Below are positions 9,621 through 19,283 of a DNA stretch of 64,000 nucleotides, piece by piece. How positions within the stretch are numbered: position 1 is the first letter of the stretch; each line of letters opens with the position of its first letter. The notes below the pieces were generated by a model. That model made no database searches and had not been told where the DNA came from. It was given only the letters and a program-made list of their open reading frames with translations. The translations under genes and the position numbers were made by a program. The stretch is from Rhizobium leguminosarum (GTDB lineage: Bacteria; Pseudomonadota; Alphaproteobacteria; Rhizobiales; Rhizobiaceae). Location: the NCBI RefSeq assembly GCF_004123835.1, contig NZ_MZMU01000015.1, positions 310,001 to 374,000 of the forward strand. The letters are read 5' to 3'.

Positions 9621-10649
9621 ATGAAGGAACTCTCCGTAGCCGAATTTGGCCGACGCCTGGCGCATTTGCTGGTCAGCCTGTTCATCCTCTTATGTGTGAC
9701 CTTCGTGATCGGCCGCATCCTGCCCACCGATCCGGTCGGCGCGATCGTCGGCGAGCTTGCCGATCCCTCAGCCTATGCGGCGATGAGGGCGCGTCTTGGG
9801 CTCGATCTGCCGATCTACCAGCAGTTTTTCCTCTATCTGAACGGCCTGGCGCATGGTGATTTCGGCACGGCCGTCCTCACCGGCAATCCCGTCTCTTCGG
9901 ATCTCGCTCAAGCCTTTCCGGCGACATTCGAACTCGCGACGCTGGCGGTGATTATTTCGACCTTCGTCGGTGTTCCGCTCGGGCTGGTCGCGGCGCTGTT
10001 TCGCGACAGCTTCATCGACAAGACGGCACGGGTGGTCGCGCTTGTCGGTCATTCGATCCCGGTTTTCTGGTTCGGCATCGTCGGGCTCGTCATCTTCTAT
10101 GCCGGTCTCAACTGGGTCGGCGGGCCGGGCAGGATCGATGTCTTTTACGAAGGCCTCGTCACGCCGCAAACCGGGCTGTTGTTGGTCGACAGCCTGCTGC
10201 AGGGCGAGACGGAAATCTTCTGGAATGCGCTCGGCCATATCATTCTGCCGGCCGTCATCCTTGCCTATGCGGCGATGGCCTACATCACCCGCATGACGCG
10301 CAGCTTCACCCTGGAGCAGTTGAGCCAGGATTATGTCATCGCTGCCCGAGCCAAGGGTGTGAGCCCGCTCGGCACGATCTGGCACCATGTCCTGCCGAAC
10401 ATTGCGGTGCAGCTGATCACCATCCTGGCCATTTCCTATGGCGGGCTGCTCGAAGGCGCTGTCGTGACCGAGATCGTCTTCTCCTGGCCGGGCATTGGCC
10501 AGTACATGACGAACGCGCTGATGATCGGCGACATGAACGCCATCGTCGCCGGCACCATCATTGTGGGATTCATTTTCATGTTGTTGAACTTCCTGGCGGA
10601 CGTCGCCTACGCCATCTTTGATCCGCGCATGCGGGAGGCGGCCCGATGA
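9621..10649 (+). CDS. ABC transporter permease, DppB-like
   Basis: Inner-membrane subunit of the family-5 importer, 342 residues with about six hydrophobic helices. Typical DppB segments are LPTDPVGAIVG, RLGLDLPIYQQFFLYLNG, the EAA-type loop YVIAARAKGVSPLGTIW, and VTEIVFSWPGIGQYM. It begins 19 bp after the binding-protein gene and its stop overlaps the next start by 4 bp (ATGA), indicating translational coupling. Confidence 0.95.
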   Translation: MKELSVAEFGRRLAHLLVSLFILLCVTFVIGRILPTDPVGAIVGELADPSAYAAMRARLGLDLPIYQQFFLYLNGLAHGDFGTAVLTGNPVSSDLAQAFPATFELATLAVIISTFVGVPLGLVAALFRDSFIDKTARVVALVGHSIPVFWFGIVGLVIFYAGLNWVGGPGRIDVFYEGLVTPQTGLLLVDSLLQGETEIFWNALGHIILPAVILAYAAMAYITRMTRSFTLEQLSQDYVIAARAKGVSPLGTIWHHVLPNIAVQLITILAISYGGLLEGAVVTEIVFSWPGIGQYMTNALMIGDMNAIVAGTIIVGFIFMLLNFLADVAYAIFDPRMREAAR

Positions 10650-11548
10650 GCGATGTCATCCGCAGCGAGATAGAGATCCGCCCTCCAAGTGTGTCGACCC
10701 GTATCGCGGCGTCGTTTGCGCGCGCCGGCCGCAAATTGGCCCACGAGCCGCTCGGTCTTGCCGGTTTCGTCATCCTTGGTCTGCTTTGCTTGATCGCGAT
10801 CTTCGCGCCGCTCCTGGCGCCCTACGACCCGGCGATACAGGCGCTTGGTGATGCCTTGCAGCCGCCGAGCCTTGCGCACCTGGCAGGCACGGACGAATTC
10901 GGCCGGGACATCTTGAGCCGCCTGATCTTCGGCACGCGCATCACCATCCAGACCGTGCTGTCGATCTCCTTGATCGTCGGGCCGATCGGCCTGTTGATCG
11001 GCGTCGTTGCCGGCTTCTTCGGAGGGCGCACCGATGCGCTGCTGATGCGCGCCACCGATATCGTTCTCTCTTTCCCGTCGCTGATCCTGGCGCTCGCCTT
11101 TGCTGCGGCACTCGGCGCGGGCTTGACCACGGCAATCATCGCGATCTCGCTGACCGCATGGCCGCCGATCGCGAGACTCGCGCGCGCCGAGGCCCTTGTC
11201 GTCAGAAACGCCGACTATGTGGTCGCCGCCCGCCTTTATGGCGCCTCGCCGATGCGTATTCTTCTCCTCTATATCGCACCCATGTGCGTCCCATCGGTCA
11301 TCGTTCGCCTGACGCTCAACATGGCGGGCATCATTCTGACGGCCGCTTCCCTTGGCTTCCTCGGGCTTGGCGCCCAGCCGCCGGCGCCGGAATGGGGCGC
11401 GATGATCTCCAGCGGCCGCAAGTTCATGCTGGATTATTGGTGGGTGGCGGTGATGCCGGGTATCGCCATCCTCCTCACCAGCCTTGCCTTCAACATCGCC
11501 GGAGATGCTCTGCGCGACCTTTTGGATCCCCGCCATGCAAGATCGTGA
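10646..11548 (+). CDS. ABC transporter permease, DppC-like
   Basis: Partner permease, 300 residues. The N-terminal cytoplasmic tail precedes a first helix at about residues 33-55; the periplasmic HLAGTDEFGRDILSRLIFGT motif and the cytoplasmic loop YVVAARLYGASPMRIL are diagnostic of DppC. It ends LLDPRH, as is usual. The ATPase gene starts inside its 3' end, a 14-bp overlap. Confidence 0.95.
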   Translation: MSDVIRSEIEIRPPSVSTRIAASFARAGRKLAHEPLGLAGFVILGLLCLIAIFAPLLAPYDPAIQALGDALQPPSLAHLAGTDEFGRDILSRLIFGTRITIQTVLSISLIVGPIGLLIGVVAGFFGGRTDALLMRATDIVLSFPSLILALAFAAALGAGLTTAIIAISLTAWPPIARLARAEALVVRNADYVVAARLYGASPMRILLLYIAPMCVPSVIVRLTLNMAGIILTAASLGFLGLGAQPPAPEWGAMISSGRKFMLDYWWVAVMPGIAILLTSLAFNIAGDALRDLLDPRHARS

Positions 11549-12380
11549 TCTGCAGCCCGTTCTTTCCGTCGAAGGATTGACCGTCCGTTTCGGCCGAGGC
11601 GCCGTGCCCGCCGTCTCCAACGTCAGCTTCGACGTCGGACGCGAACGCGTCGGGATCGTCGGAGAATCCGGTTCCGGCAAATCGACGACCGGTCGCGCGA
11701 TCATGCGCCTTTTGCCGCCGGCCGCGGTGGTCTCCGCCGAACGCATGGATCTCGGCGGGGATCCGTTGCTTTCAAAGAGCGAGCGTCAGATGGGAGCGCT
11801 TCGCGGCAAGGACATCGCGCTGATCATGCAGGATCCGCGCTATTCGCTGAACCCGGTGCTTTCGATCGGCAAGCAGATCGCTGAAGCCGCCCGCCTTCAC
11901 CTCGGTCTTCACAAGAAACAGGCGCATGAGGCTGCCCGCGCCATGCTGGAGCGCGTGCGCATCAGCGATGCGGAGCGGGTCATGGCGCTATATCCGCACC
12001 AGATATCGGGCGGCATGGGCCAGCGCGTGATGATCGCCATGATGCTGCTAGCGCGGCCGAAGCTTGTTATCGCCGACGAGCCGACCTCGGCGCTTGATGT
12101 CAGCGTCCGCAAGGACGTGCTGCTGCTGCTCGATGAGCTGGTGCGCGAGAACAATTCCGGTCTGCTGTTGATCAGCCACGACATTCGCATGGTGGCGGCC
12201 TTTTGCGAGCGCATCATCGTCATGTATGCCGGCCGGATCGTCGAGACCCTGACCCGTCTCGAAGATGCCAGCCATCCCTATACCCGCGGGCTGATCGCCG
12301 CGCTGCCCGACCCCAGGAACCCGGTTCGCCGGCTTGCGGTTCTCGACAGGACGAAACTCGATCTGGAGACGGCGCAATGA
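11535..12380 (+). CDS. ABC transporter ATP-binding protein, DppD-like
   Basis: First of two ATPases, 281 residues. Walker A GESGSGKST, Q-loop LIMQDPRYSLNP, signature ISGGMGQRVMIAMML, Walker [13 protein letters not shown] and H-loop ISHDIRMVA are all present. The start at 11535 is preferred over an in-frame ATG at 11484 because the extra 17 residues are unlike the family and lie deep inside the preceding gene. The C-terminal tail is shorter than in E. coli DppD and lacks its four-cysteine iron-sulfur motif. Confidence 0.92.
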   Translation: MQDRDLQPVLSVEGLTVRFGRGAVPAVSNVSFDVGRERVGIVGESGSGKSTTGRAIMRLLPPAAVVSAERMDLGGDPLLSKSERQMGALRGKDIALIMQDPRYSLNPVLSIGKQIAEAARLHLGLHKKQAHEAARAMLERVRISDAERVMALYPHQISGGMGQRVMIAMMLLARPKLVIADEPTSALDVSVRKDVLLLLDELVRENNSGLLLISHDIRMVAAFCERIIVMYAGRIVETLTRLEDASHPYTRGLIAALPDPRNPVRRLAVLDRTKLDLETAQ

Positions 12381-13120
12381 TCAATGTGCGTGACCTCGAT
12401 GTCGTCTTTGCCTCCGGCAAATCAAGCAACCATGTCGTCAGGGGCATCAGTTTCCAGGTTGGCCAGGGGGAGACCCTTGGCATTGTCGGTGAATCCGGAT
12501 GCGGCAAATCGACTGTGCTGCGGTGTCTCGCCGGCATGGAGGCCGGTTGGACCGGTCACATCGAACTTGGCGGCAAACCGATCGGCAAGAAGCGCTCCCG
12601 CGAGGAGCTGAAATTTGCTCAGATGGTGTTTCAGGACCCATACGGATCCCTGCATCCGCGCCATCGTATCGGCACCGCCTTGGCCGAGCCGCTGCGCGCC
12701 ATGGGGCACTCCGATATCTGGTCGAAGGTCGAAAAGGCACTGATCCAGGTGGGCTTGCCGGCGAGCTTCGCAAACCGTTTTCCGCATGAGCTTTCCGGCG
12801 GCCAGCGGCAGCGGGTGGCAATCGCCCGGGCTCTGATCCTGTCGCCGCCCATCCTGTTGCTCGACGAGCCGACATCGGCGCTCGACGTCTCTGTCCAGGC
12901 CGAAATCCTCAACCTGCTGGCCGATCAGCGCGAGGAAAAGGGCCTGACCTATCTGCTTGTCAGCCACGACCTCGCGGTCATCGCCCATATGTGCGACCGG
13001 GTGTTGATCATGAAGAATGGTTGCTTCGTCGACGAACTCACCAAAGCGGATCTGCAGGCCGGCACGACGCATGATGCCTATGCGCGAGAACTGTTTGAGG
13101 CGAGTTTTATCGAGGCTTGA
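12377..13120 (+). CDS. ABC transporter ATP-binding protein, DppF-like
   Basis: Second ATPase, 247 residues, with Walker [23 protein letters not shown] at the Q-loop, signature [15 protein letters not shown], Walker [13 protein letters not shown] and [11 protein letters not shown]. The ATG overlaps the DppD-like stop by 4 bp. It is shorter at the C-terminus than many DppF proteins, which usually run past 300 residues. Last gene of the operon; the convergent lacI-type gene ends 23 bp away. Confidence 0.92.
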   Translation: MINVRDLDVVFASGKSSNHVVRGISFQVGQGETLGIVGESGCGKSTVLRCLAGMEAGWTGHIELGGKPIGKKRSREELKFAQMVFQDPYGSLHPRHRIGTALAEPLRAMGHSDIWSKVEKALIQVGLPASFANRFPHELSGGQRQRVAIARALILSPPILLLDEPTSALDVSVQAEILNLLADQREEKGLTYLLVSHDLAVIAHMCDRVLIMKNGCFVDELTKADLQAGTTHDAYARELFEASFIEA

Positions 13121-13142
13121 TATCCTCGACCATCGTGGCTCG

Positions 13143-14198
13143 TCAGCGACCTTCCGTTACGGCAGACACATGCCTGACAGCCGCAACGCTGCCCCTTTGG
13201 ACAAGATGGCAGGCAAGCTCGACGCGGCGCCGTGGGGCCGCAAGGCCGAGCATCATGTCGCGCAGCAGATCGAGAGCGGTGGCGCCGAGTTCGCGCATCG
13301 GAATATGCACCGTCGACAGCGGCGGATTGAGAAAGGCTGACTGTGGCAGGTCGTCTATGCCCATGACCGAGATGTCCTGCGGTACGGCATAACCCATCGC
13401 CTGCAATCCGCGCACTGCGCCATTGGCAAGACTGTCGCCCGCTGTCAGGATGGCGGTGAAGGTGAGGCCTTTCTCGCGGATAAGACGGGTGACCGCCTCG
13501 GCGCCGAGTTCCGGCAGCCAGTCGTCGACTTCGAGCACCAGATCGGCATCGGCCGTCAGCCCATGGTGCTGCAGGGCATCGCGCCAGCCCTCCAGGCGCC
13601 GCTCGATCGTCCGTCGCCCCGGCCTCAGCATGAACAGGATGCGTTGATGCCCTAGCTTAATCAGCCGCTCGGCGGCGATGAAGGCGGCCGAACGGTTGCA
13701 GGGCGTAACACTCGAAAGCCTCATATAGGGATCGTCGCTGTTGACGAGCACGACGGGCTTTCCGAGATCGGCCGCCGCCGCCAGCATCTCCTCTTCGTCG
13801 ACGGTCAGGATCAGCATGCCGCCGAAGCTCGGATCATCACGCATCTCGGCGACGACCCGTGCTTCATCCCCCTTGTCGGCGACCGGGCGCATCGCCAGTT
13901 CGATGCCGAGGGCGCCTGCTCGCGCATTCAATCCTTCGAGCACATAGAGCGTGAACTGGTTGCGGACATAGTCGATCATCGCCGCGCCGGAGGCGACGAG
14001 CATGACCTTCTTGCCGGCAACACTTGCCGGCAAGGCGTAGCTGACCGCACTTGCCGTTTCCAGCACCAGCTTGCGAATCTCCGGCCTGACGCCCTTTTCG
14101 CCGGCCAGCGCACGAGACACCGTGCTGATCGAGACGCCGCATCTGGCGGCAATGTCGTCGAGGCGCGTACGCCTGCCTTTTTTCTCTTCCGCCGCCAT
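13143..14198 (-). CDS. LacI family transcriptional regulator
   Basis: A 351-residue LacI/GalR-type regulator: helix-turn-helix RLDDIAARCGVSISTVSRAL at residues about 12-31, hinge, then a periplasmic-binding-protein-like effector domain (MLILTVDEEE, LVNSDDPYM, VMGIDDLPQSAFLNPPLSTV). The start at 14198 follows GAGGAG by 5-6 bases; an upstream in-frame ATG at 14249 would add 17 atypical residues. It is divergent from the 840-residue protein and importer operon, which it probably represses. Confidence 0.93.
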   Translation of the reverse strand: MAAEEKKGRRTRLDDIAARCGVSISTVSRALAGEKGVRPEIRKLVLETASAVSYALPASVAGKKVMLVASGAAMIDYVRNQFTLYVLEGLNARAGALGIELAMRPVADKGDEARVVAEMRDDPSFGGMLILTVDEEEMLAAAADLGKPVVLVNSDDPYMRLSSVTPCNRSAAFIAAERLIKLGHQRILFMLRPGRRTIERRLEGWRDALQHHGLTADADLVLEVDDWLPELGAEAVTRLIREKGLTFTAILTAGDSLANGAVRGLQAMGYAVPQDISVMGIDDLPQSAFLNPPLSTVHIPMRELGATALDLLRDMMLGLAAPRRRVELACHLVQRGSVAAVRHVSAVTEGR

Positions 14199-14241
14199 GT
14201 CATCTCCTCGCTCCCTCTCCATCATGCAAAAATCTTTCAGA

Positions 14242-14275
14242 TTGCGCAAATGGAATGCCTATGCACAATTGTTGC
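14242..14275. promoter_or_regulatory. Candidate LacI-type operator region
   Basis: Two short perfect palindromes, TTGCGCAA (14242-14249) and ACAATTGT (14265-14272, inside GCACAATTGTTGC), are spaced about 23 bp centre to centre in the divergent promoter region between lacI and the importer operon. This suits two operator half-turns on the same face of the helix. Low-complexity matches are possible, so the call is tentative. Confidence 0.35.
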
Positions 14276-14386
14276 CTGAGGAGTCCGCGACAAGCGGCAG
14301 AGCAGGGAGGCTTTGAAATGTGGCTAGACGGTCAGTCCATGCGTCGGCGTTTTACCCGGCGTCCCAAGGCTTGAGCGGGCTGAAAT

Positions 14387-16909
14387 ATGACCACTGAGCA
14401 GGAATCCCATCTCCGCCGCGCAACGGCGAAGGATAGCCCGATCGTCTACTGGCAGCTCGCCCATCTGTGGCAGGAGCGCTACGACGTCGCCGACCGTCCG
14501 ATGGAAGGCAGCATGGATCCGTTTTTCTTCGTCACCAAGACGAAGAATTTCATCCCGCATGAATATCCCTGCCGCACCGAATTCAAAAAATCCTTCTCCG
14601 GCCGGCGGCCGCAACCGGCTGCCGAATTCGAGGCTGTCCGCTGGTGGCTTCCCTTTGCTTCCCCGCGTGTCGATCTCTCCGGCTTCTGGTTCCGCCCGAC
14701 ACGCATCGGCTGCTGGGCGCGCACCTTCCTCGATGTCCAGTCTGCTGGGCCTGCGACGCTTCGCCTGTCGACCTGCGGTGGCGCGATCCTTTTCGTCAAT
14801 GGCAGCGAGCAGGGCTTCATGGCGCCTTATGAGCGCAATCTCGAAGACCAGCAGCTCTTCGAGGTAGAGCTGGCGGCCGGCCTCAACGAGATCCGCGTCT
14901 ATTTCGACGATCTCGCCGAGCGCGACGCCCGTTTCTATTTCCAGCTGGATTATGTCGAAGGACCGGAAGTTGAAACCGCCGTGCCCGTTCCCATCGCCGC
15001 CGGCGATGCGGATGCGCTGGAGATCATCCTCGAAGGCATGCGCTTTGACCGCACCGCCTATCTCGGCGAAGATGTGACACTCCTCTTCCCCGTGCCGCTG
15101 CCGGTGGCGCTGAGCTGCCATGTCGAGATCGAAGGCGACTTCATGTCGATCGAGCGCTTCGACTATGATTTCGAGCTGGAAGCGGGAGCAACCAAGCTGG
15201 AACTCGGCACCTCGGCTGATATGCCCGCCGATTTCCGCCATTTCCGCATCACCTTCAAAACAGGCGAGCTTTCGCTCGGTCGCACGCTCGGCGTCGAGAT
15301 CTGTCATCCCCAACGCCAGGGGGAAGCGCCCGCCGCCCTTGATGATCGCGTCGCCGAGGCGCTGGCAGAGGTCGCCGCCCATTCCGAGCCCGATACGGTC
15401 TGCGCTTTCGCGCGTCTTGCGCTGGGGCAGGGCGGTGAGGAAACCGAGGCGATGATCTCGGCCATGCTGCCTGTCATCGAGGATTGCCACGACTGCGCCG
15501 ATTTCGTGCTGGTGCCGCTGCTCTTTGCCTATACGCGCTGGAGCGATCTGCTGTCACCTGACCTGCGCGACAGGATTGAGCACGCCGTCCTCAATTACCG
15601 CTACTGGATGGATGAGCCCGGCAACGACGTTCAGTGGTATTTTTCGGAAAACCACGCGCTTCTCTTCCACACCGCCGCCTATCTCGGCGGCAGGCTTTTC
15701 CCCGAAACCGTCTTCGTCCGTTCCGGCCGCACCGGCGCCGAGCAGATGCAGGTCGGCGAGCAGCGTGTCCGCGCCTGGCTCGACCATTTCGAACGCTGGG
15801 AAATGGCCGAGTGGAATTCCGTTCCCTATTTCCCGATCGATCTCAAGGGGCTGACGGCGCTGGCCGCCTGTGCGCCGGATGAGACGATCCGGAACCGGGC
15901 AAGCGCCAGCATCGTCCGCCTGATGGAGATCGTCGCCCGCTCGGCCCATCAAGGCATGCTGACCGGCAGCCAGGGCCGCTCCTACGAACATACGCTGCGC
16001 CCTGGCCGCTCGGTCGAACTCTCCGCCATTGCCCGGCTGCTCTGGGGCCGCGGCTGGTACGGCCGGCGTGTCCACGCTTTGCCGCAGCTTGCCGTCTGCA
16101 TTCGCGATCATGGCCTGCGTTTTCCAGAGGCGCTTGCGGCGATCGCCGCGCACCAGTCCGACGACGCGCAGGAATGGACCTTTTCCCAGGGCGAGAAGCG
16201 TTTCGCCGCCCTCTATCACTATAAGACCCGTGACACCGCGCTCGGCACCATCGCCCATTATCGTCCCGGCGCCTGGGGCTACCAGGAGACGGTGCTGCAT
16301 CTGCGTTTGGGCGACCGGCCGGAGGCGCAGATCTGGATCAACCATCCCGGCGAAACCATCCAGTTCGGTTACGGCCGGCCGAGCTTCTGGGGCGGCTGCG
16401 GAACGCTGCCGCGTGTGCATCAGTATCGCGATCTGGCGATCCTCGATTTCGAGATCCATGAAGGCCAGCCGGATTTCACCCATGCCTGGTTCCCGCTCGA
16501 GGCCTTCGACGACACGGTGGTCGACGGCAATCTGGCGCTCGCCCGCTCCGGCAACGGCATTGCGATGCTGATCGGCAACGGCGCGCTGCAGCCGGTAAAA
16601 CAAGGGCCGACGACGGACATCGAGCTGCGGCTGGCCGGCCGCAAGGGCCGCTGGATCGTCCGTCTCTCCGATGTCGAGCGTGAGGGTGGCCTTGACGGCA
16701 TGCAGGCGCGTTTCGCCACGCTTTCGGCCCGCCGCGACGAAGAGGGCGCCTTGATCGTCGTCGATCCGGATTATGGCCGGGTCGTCTTCGAAGAAGACGG
16801 CACCGTGCGCGCCGAAGGCCGTATTCTTCGCCCGACGGACTGGTCGGTGCGGGGAGACGCGGTACATCTGAAGATACAGGGCAGGCAGCCTCGGCGCGCG
16901 GCCTCGTAG
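14387..16909 (+). CDS. Uncharacterised 840-residue protein, lyase/hydrolase-like architecture
   Basis: I do not recognise a named family. Reading by eye: residues about 80-190 look like a jelly-roll sugar-binding domain (LSTCGGAILFVNGSEQG, then LNEIRVYFDD); 190-310 is beta-rich; 310-600 is helical with WYFSENHALLFHTAAYLGG and GSQGRSYEHTL, resembling an alpha/alpha toroid; the rest is beta-rich. Toroid plus beta-sheet is typical of polysaccharide lyases and some glycosidases. No signal peptide, so a cytosolic product acting on imported saccharide is inferred. It is first in a LacI-linked CUT1 operon, 66 bp before the binding-protein gene. Confidence 0.8.
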   Translation: MTTEQESHLRRATAKDSPIVYWQLAHLWQERYDVADRPMEGSMDPFFFVTKTKNFIPHEYPCRTEFKKSFSGRRPQPAAEFEAVRWWLPFASPRVDLSGFWFRPTRIGCWARTFLDVQSAGPATLRLSTCGGAILFVNGSEQGFMAPYERNLEDQQLFEVELAAGLNEIRVYFDDLAERDARFYFQLDYVEGPEVETAVPVPIAAGDADALEIILEGMRFDRTAYLGEDVTLLFPVPLPVALSCHVEIEGDFMSIERFDYDFELEAGATKLELGTSADMPADFRHFRITFKTGELSLGRTLGVEICHPQRQGEAPAALDDRVAEALAEVAAHSEPDTVCAFARLALGQGGEETEAMISAMLPVIEDCHDCADFVLVPLLFAYTRWSDLLSPDLRDRIEHAVLNYRYWMDEPGNDVQWYFSENHALLFHTAAYLGGRLFPETVFVRSGRTGAEQMQVGEQRVRAWLDHFERWEMAEWNSVPYFPIDLKGLTALAACAPDETIRNRASASIVRLMEIVARSAHQGMLTGSQGRSYEHTLRPGRSVELSAIARLLWGRGWYGRRVHALPQLAVCIRDHGLRFPEALAAIAAHQSDDAQEWTFSQGEKRFAALYHYKTRDTALGTIAHYRPGAWGYQETVLHLRLGDRPEAQIWINHPGETIQFGYGRPSFWGGCGTLPRVHQYRDLAILDFEIHEGQPDFTHAWFPLEAFDDTVVDGNLALARSGNGIAMLIGNGALQPVKQGPTTDIELRLAGRKGRWIVRLSDVEREGGLDGMQARFATLSARRDEEGALIVVDPDYGRVVFEEDGTVRAEGRILRPTDWSVRGDAVHLKIQGRQPRRAAS

Positions 16910-16974
16910 ACGACGTGTCCGGCAGGTGGAGGACCGGCCGGACGCAGGAATTGATCGATCAAGAGGAGGAAAAA

Positions 16975-18234
16975 ATGACCAGAATGAAATCGATCGGCGC
17001 GGCTTTTGCTGCAGTTCTCTTGAGTTCCGTTGCCGCCCATGCCGGTGACGTGCGCATCATGTGGTATTCGGACGGCGGCGAAGGCGAGGTGATCAAGGAC
17101 CTGCTCTCGCGCTTCTCCAAGGCCAATCCCGACGTCAACGTCATCCTCGACGAGGTCTCCTACGACGTCGTCAAGGAACAGCTGCCGGTTCAGCTCGAAG
17201 CCGGGCAGGGGCCGGATATCGCCCGCCTCACCAATCTGAAGGCGCCGGCCCAGCACTGGCTCGATCTTCGGCCCTACCTCACCGACGCGAAATACTGGGA
17301 GGACAATTTCGGCGCCCAGGCCGACTGGATGCGTCCGGACGGCTCGAACGCCATCACCGGCTTCATGACGCAGCTGACGCTCACCGGCGGCTTCGTCAAC
17401 AAGACGCTGTTCGAGCAGGCCGGCGTCGAAATTCCAGGCCCGAAGGCCACCTGGGACGATTGGGCGGCGGCCGCCAAGAAGGTCGCCGACAGCCAGAAGG
17501 TCTTCGCCATGGCGATCGACCGCTCCGGCCACCGCGTCTCCGGCCCGAATATCTCCTACGGCGCCAACTATATCTCCGCCGACGGCAAGCCGGCGCCGAT
17601 CGATCAGGGCGCCAAGGACTTCCTCGGCCGCTTCGTCAAGTGGAACGAGGACGGCACCATCAACAAGGATGTCTGGGTGAGTGCTGCCGGCACCACCTAC
17701 CGCTCCGCCGCCGAGGACTTCATCAATGGCGGCCTTGCCTATCTTTATTCCGGCAGCTGGCAGGTTTCGGGCTTCGCCCAGAAGATCGGCGACAATTTCG
17801 ACTGGGTGATGGCGGGCAGCCCCTGCGGTTCTGTCGCATGCTCCGGCATGCAGGGCGGCGCCGGTCTGGTGGCCGTCAAATACACCAAGAACCCGAAGGA
17901 CGTCGCCAAGGTGATGGACTACCTGGCAGGTGCCGACGTGCAGAAGGAATTTGCCGAACGCAGCCTGTTCATTCCGGCGCATAAGGGCGTCGCCGCCGGC
18001 CAGATGGAGTTCAAGACCGACAATCCGCATGTGCAGGCGGCGCTGAAGGCCTTCGTCGAAGTGGCCGGTCAGACGGCGGCACCCGCCATGAAGCTGCCGG
18101 GCTGGAAGTGGTCGGACGCCTATTACAGCGCCATCGTCGCCCGCATCAGCCAGGTGATCGCCGGCGAAATGAAGCTCGACGACGCTTATGCCCGCATCGA
18201 CGAGGACATCAAGGCCAAGGTCGCCGGCAACTGA
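16975..18234 (+). CDS. Sugar ABC transporter substrate-binding protein (family 1)
   Basis: A 419-residue periplasmic protein with a signal peptide ending SSVAAHA (about residue 22). Family-1 features are MWYSDGGEGEVIKDLLSRF, YDVVKEQLPVQLEAGQGPDI and GLAYLYSGSWQVSGF. GAGGAGG precedes the ATG by a short spacer, deciding the start over an in-frame codon at 16915. A cysteine pair in AGSPCGSVACSGM may form a disulfide in the periplasm. It feeds the two permeases that follow. Confidence 0.94.
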   Translation: MTRMKSIGAAFAAVLLSSVAAHAGDVRIMWYSDGGEGEVIKDLLSRFSKANPDVNVILDEVSYDVVKEQLPVQLEAGQGPDIARLTNLKAPAQHWLDLRPYLTDAKYWEDNFGAQADWMRPDGSNAITGFMTQLTLTGGFVNKTLFEQAGVEIPGPKATWDDWAAAAKKVADSQKVFAMAIDRSGHRVSGPNISYGANYISADGKPAPIDQGAKDFLGRFVKWNEDGTINKDVWVSAAGTTYRSAAEDFINGGLAYLYSGSWQVSGFAQKIGDNFDWVMAGSPCGSVACSGMQGGAGLVAVKYTKNPKDVAKVMDYLAGADVQKEFAERSLFIPAHKGVAAGQMEFKTDNPHVQAALKAFVEVAGQTAAPAMKLPGWKWSDAYYSAIVARISQVIAGEMKLDDAYARIDEDIKAKVAGN

Positions 18235-18245
18235 CGGAAGAACAG

Positions 18246-19283
18246 ATGACGGCGAAGACGGTTTCTTCTGAACCACCTGTTAAAACCGGTCTGCGACAGG
18301 CGCTCCTTGCGCCTGTCCGGCTTGTCATGGGGCTCGTCGACATTCCCATGCGCGCCTGGCAGAAGCTGACCGGGCTGAACGGCATGGCGGGCATCTTCCT
18401 GGCGCCTAACATGCTGATCTTCACCGTCTTCGTGCTGCTGCCGCTGGTCATCAACTTCATCTATTCGACGACGAGCGGCAGCGCCATCTTCCTGCAGAAC
18501 AGGACCTATGTCGGCGCCGACCAGTACCGCATCCTCTTCGATTGCCGCAGCTACCTCGACCCCTCGACCTGCGCGGCCGACACCTTCTGGGCGGCCGTGC
18601 GCAACACCGCCGTCTTCGTCGTCTTCCAGGTGACTGCGATGCTGATCGCGGCGCTCGCAACGGCACTGATCCTCAACCGCGAGCTTTCCAATCGCGGCTT
18701 TTGGCGCGCCGTCTTCTTCTTCCCGGTGCTTCTGTCGCCCGTCGTCGTCGGCCTGATCTGGAAATGGATCCTGCAGCGTGAGGGCCTGTTGAACTATGCG
18801 CTGAGCCCCTTCGGCTTCGAGCCCTTCTCCTGGCTCAGCGATCGTTTCTGGGCCTTCTTCTTCGCCGTCTTCGTCTCGGTCTGGGCGCATATGGGCTTTT
18901 ATACGCTGATCCTGCTGGCCGGCCTGCAAGCGATCCCGAGGGATCTCTACGAGGCGGCGGCGATGGACAGCGCCCGTCCGACCCGCATCTTCCGGCGCAT
19001 CACCCTGCCGCTGCTGATGCCGAACCTCATCGTCGTGCTGGTCTTGGCGCTGATCCGCGCCGTGCAGATCTTCGACGAGGTCTTCGTGCTGACCGGCGGC
19101 GGACCGGGCACCAGCACCATGTACATCACCCAATATATCTATGAGACGGGCTTTGCGAGTTCGCTGCGCAATCCGGGGCTGGCTTCCGCCGCCTCGATCC
19201 TGATGGGCATCGTGCTCGTCATCCTGACGCTGATCCAGCTCGGCGTCAGTAACCGCAACGAGAAGAAGGGAGCGCGCCAATGA
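18246..19283 (+). CDS. Sugar ABC transporter permease, MalF/UgpA-like
   Basis: A 345-residue permease. After a long N-terminal cytoplasmic tail, the first helix lies at about residues 55-78; the EAA loop is YEAAAMDSARPTRIFRRITL followed by PLLMPN, and VLTGGGPGTSTMY is typical. The first periplasmic loop carries an insertion with two cysteines (DCRSYLDPSTCAAD), not usual in UgpA/MalF proteins. ATG at 18246 is 11 bp after the binding-protein stop. It overlaps the next permease by 4 bp. Confidence 0.93.
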   Translation: MTAKTVSSEPPVKTGLRQALLAPVRLVMGLVDIPMRAWQKLTGLNGMAGIFLAPNMLIFTVFVLLPLVINFIYSTTSGSAIFLQNRTYVGADQYRILFDCRSYLDPSTCAADTFWAAVRNTAVFVVFQVTAMLIAALATALILNRELSNRGFWRAVFFFPVLLSPVVVGLIWKWILQREGLLNYALSPFGFEPFSWLSDRFWAFFFAVFVSVWAHMGFYTLILLAGLQAIPRDLYEAAAMDSARPTRIFRRITLPLLMPNLIVVLVLALIRAVQIFDEVFVLTGGGPGTSTMYITQYIYETGFASSLRNPGLASAASILMGIVLVILTLIQLGVSNRNEKKGARQ

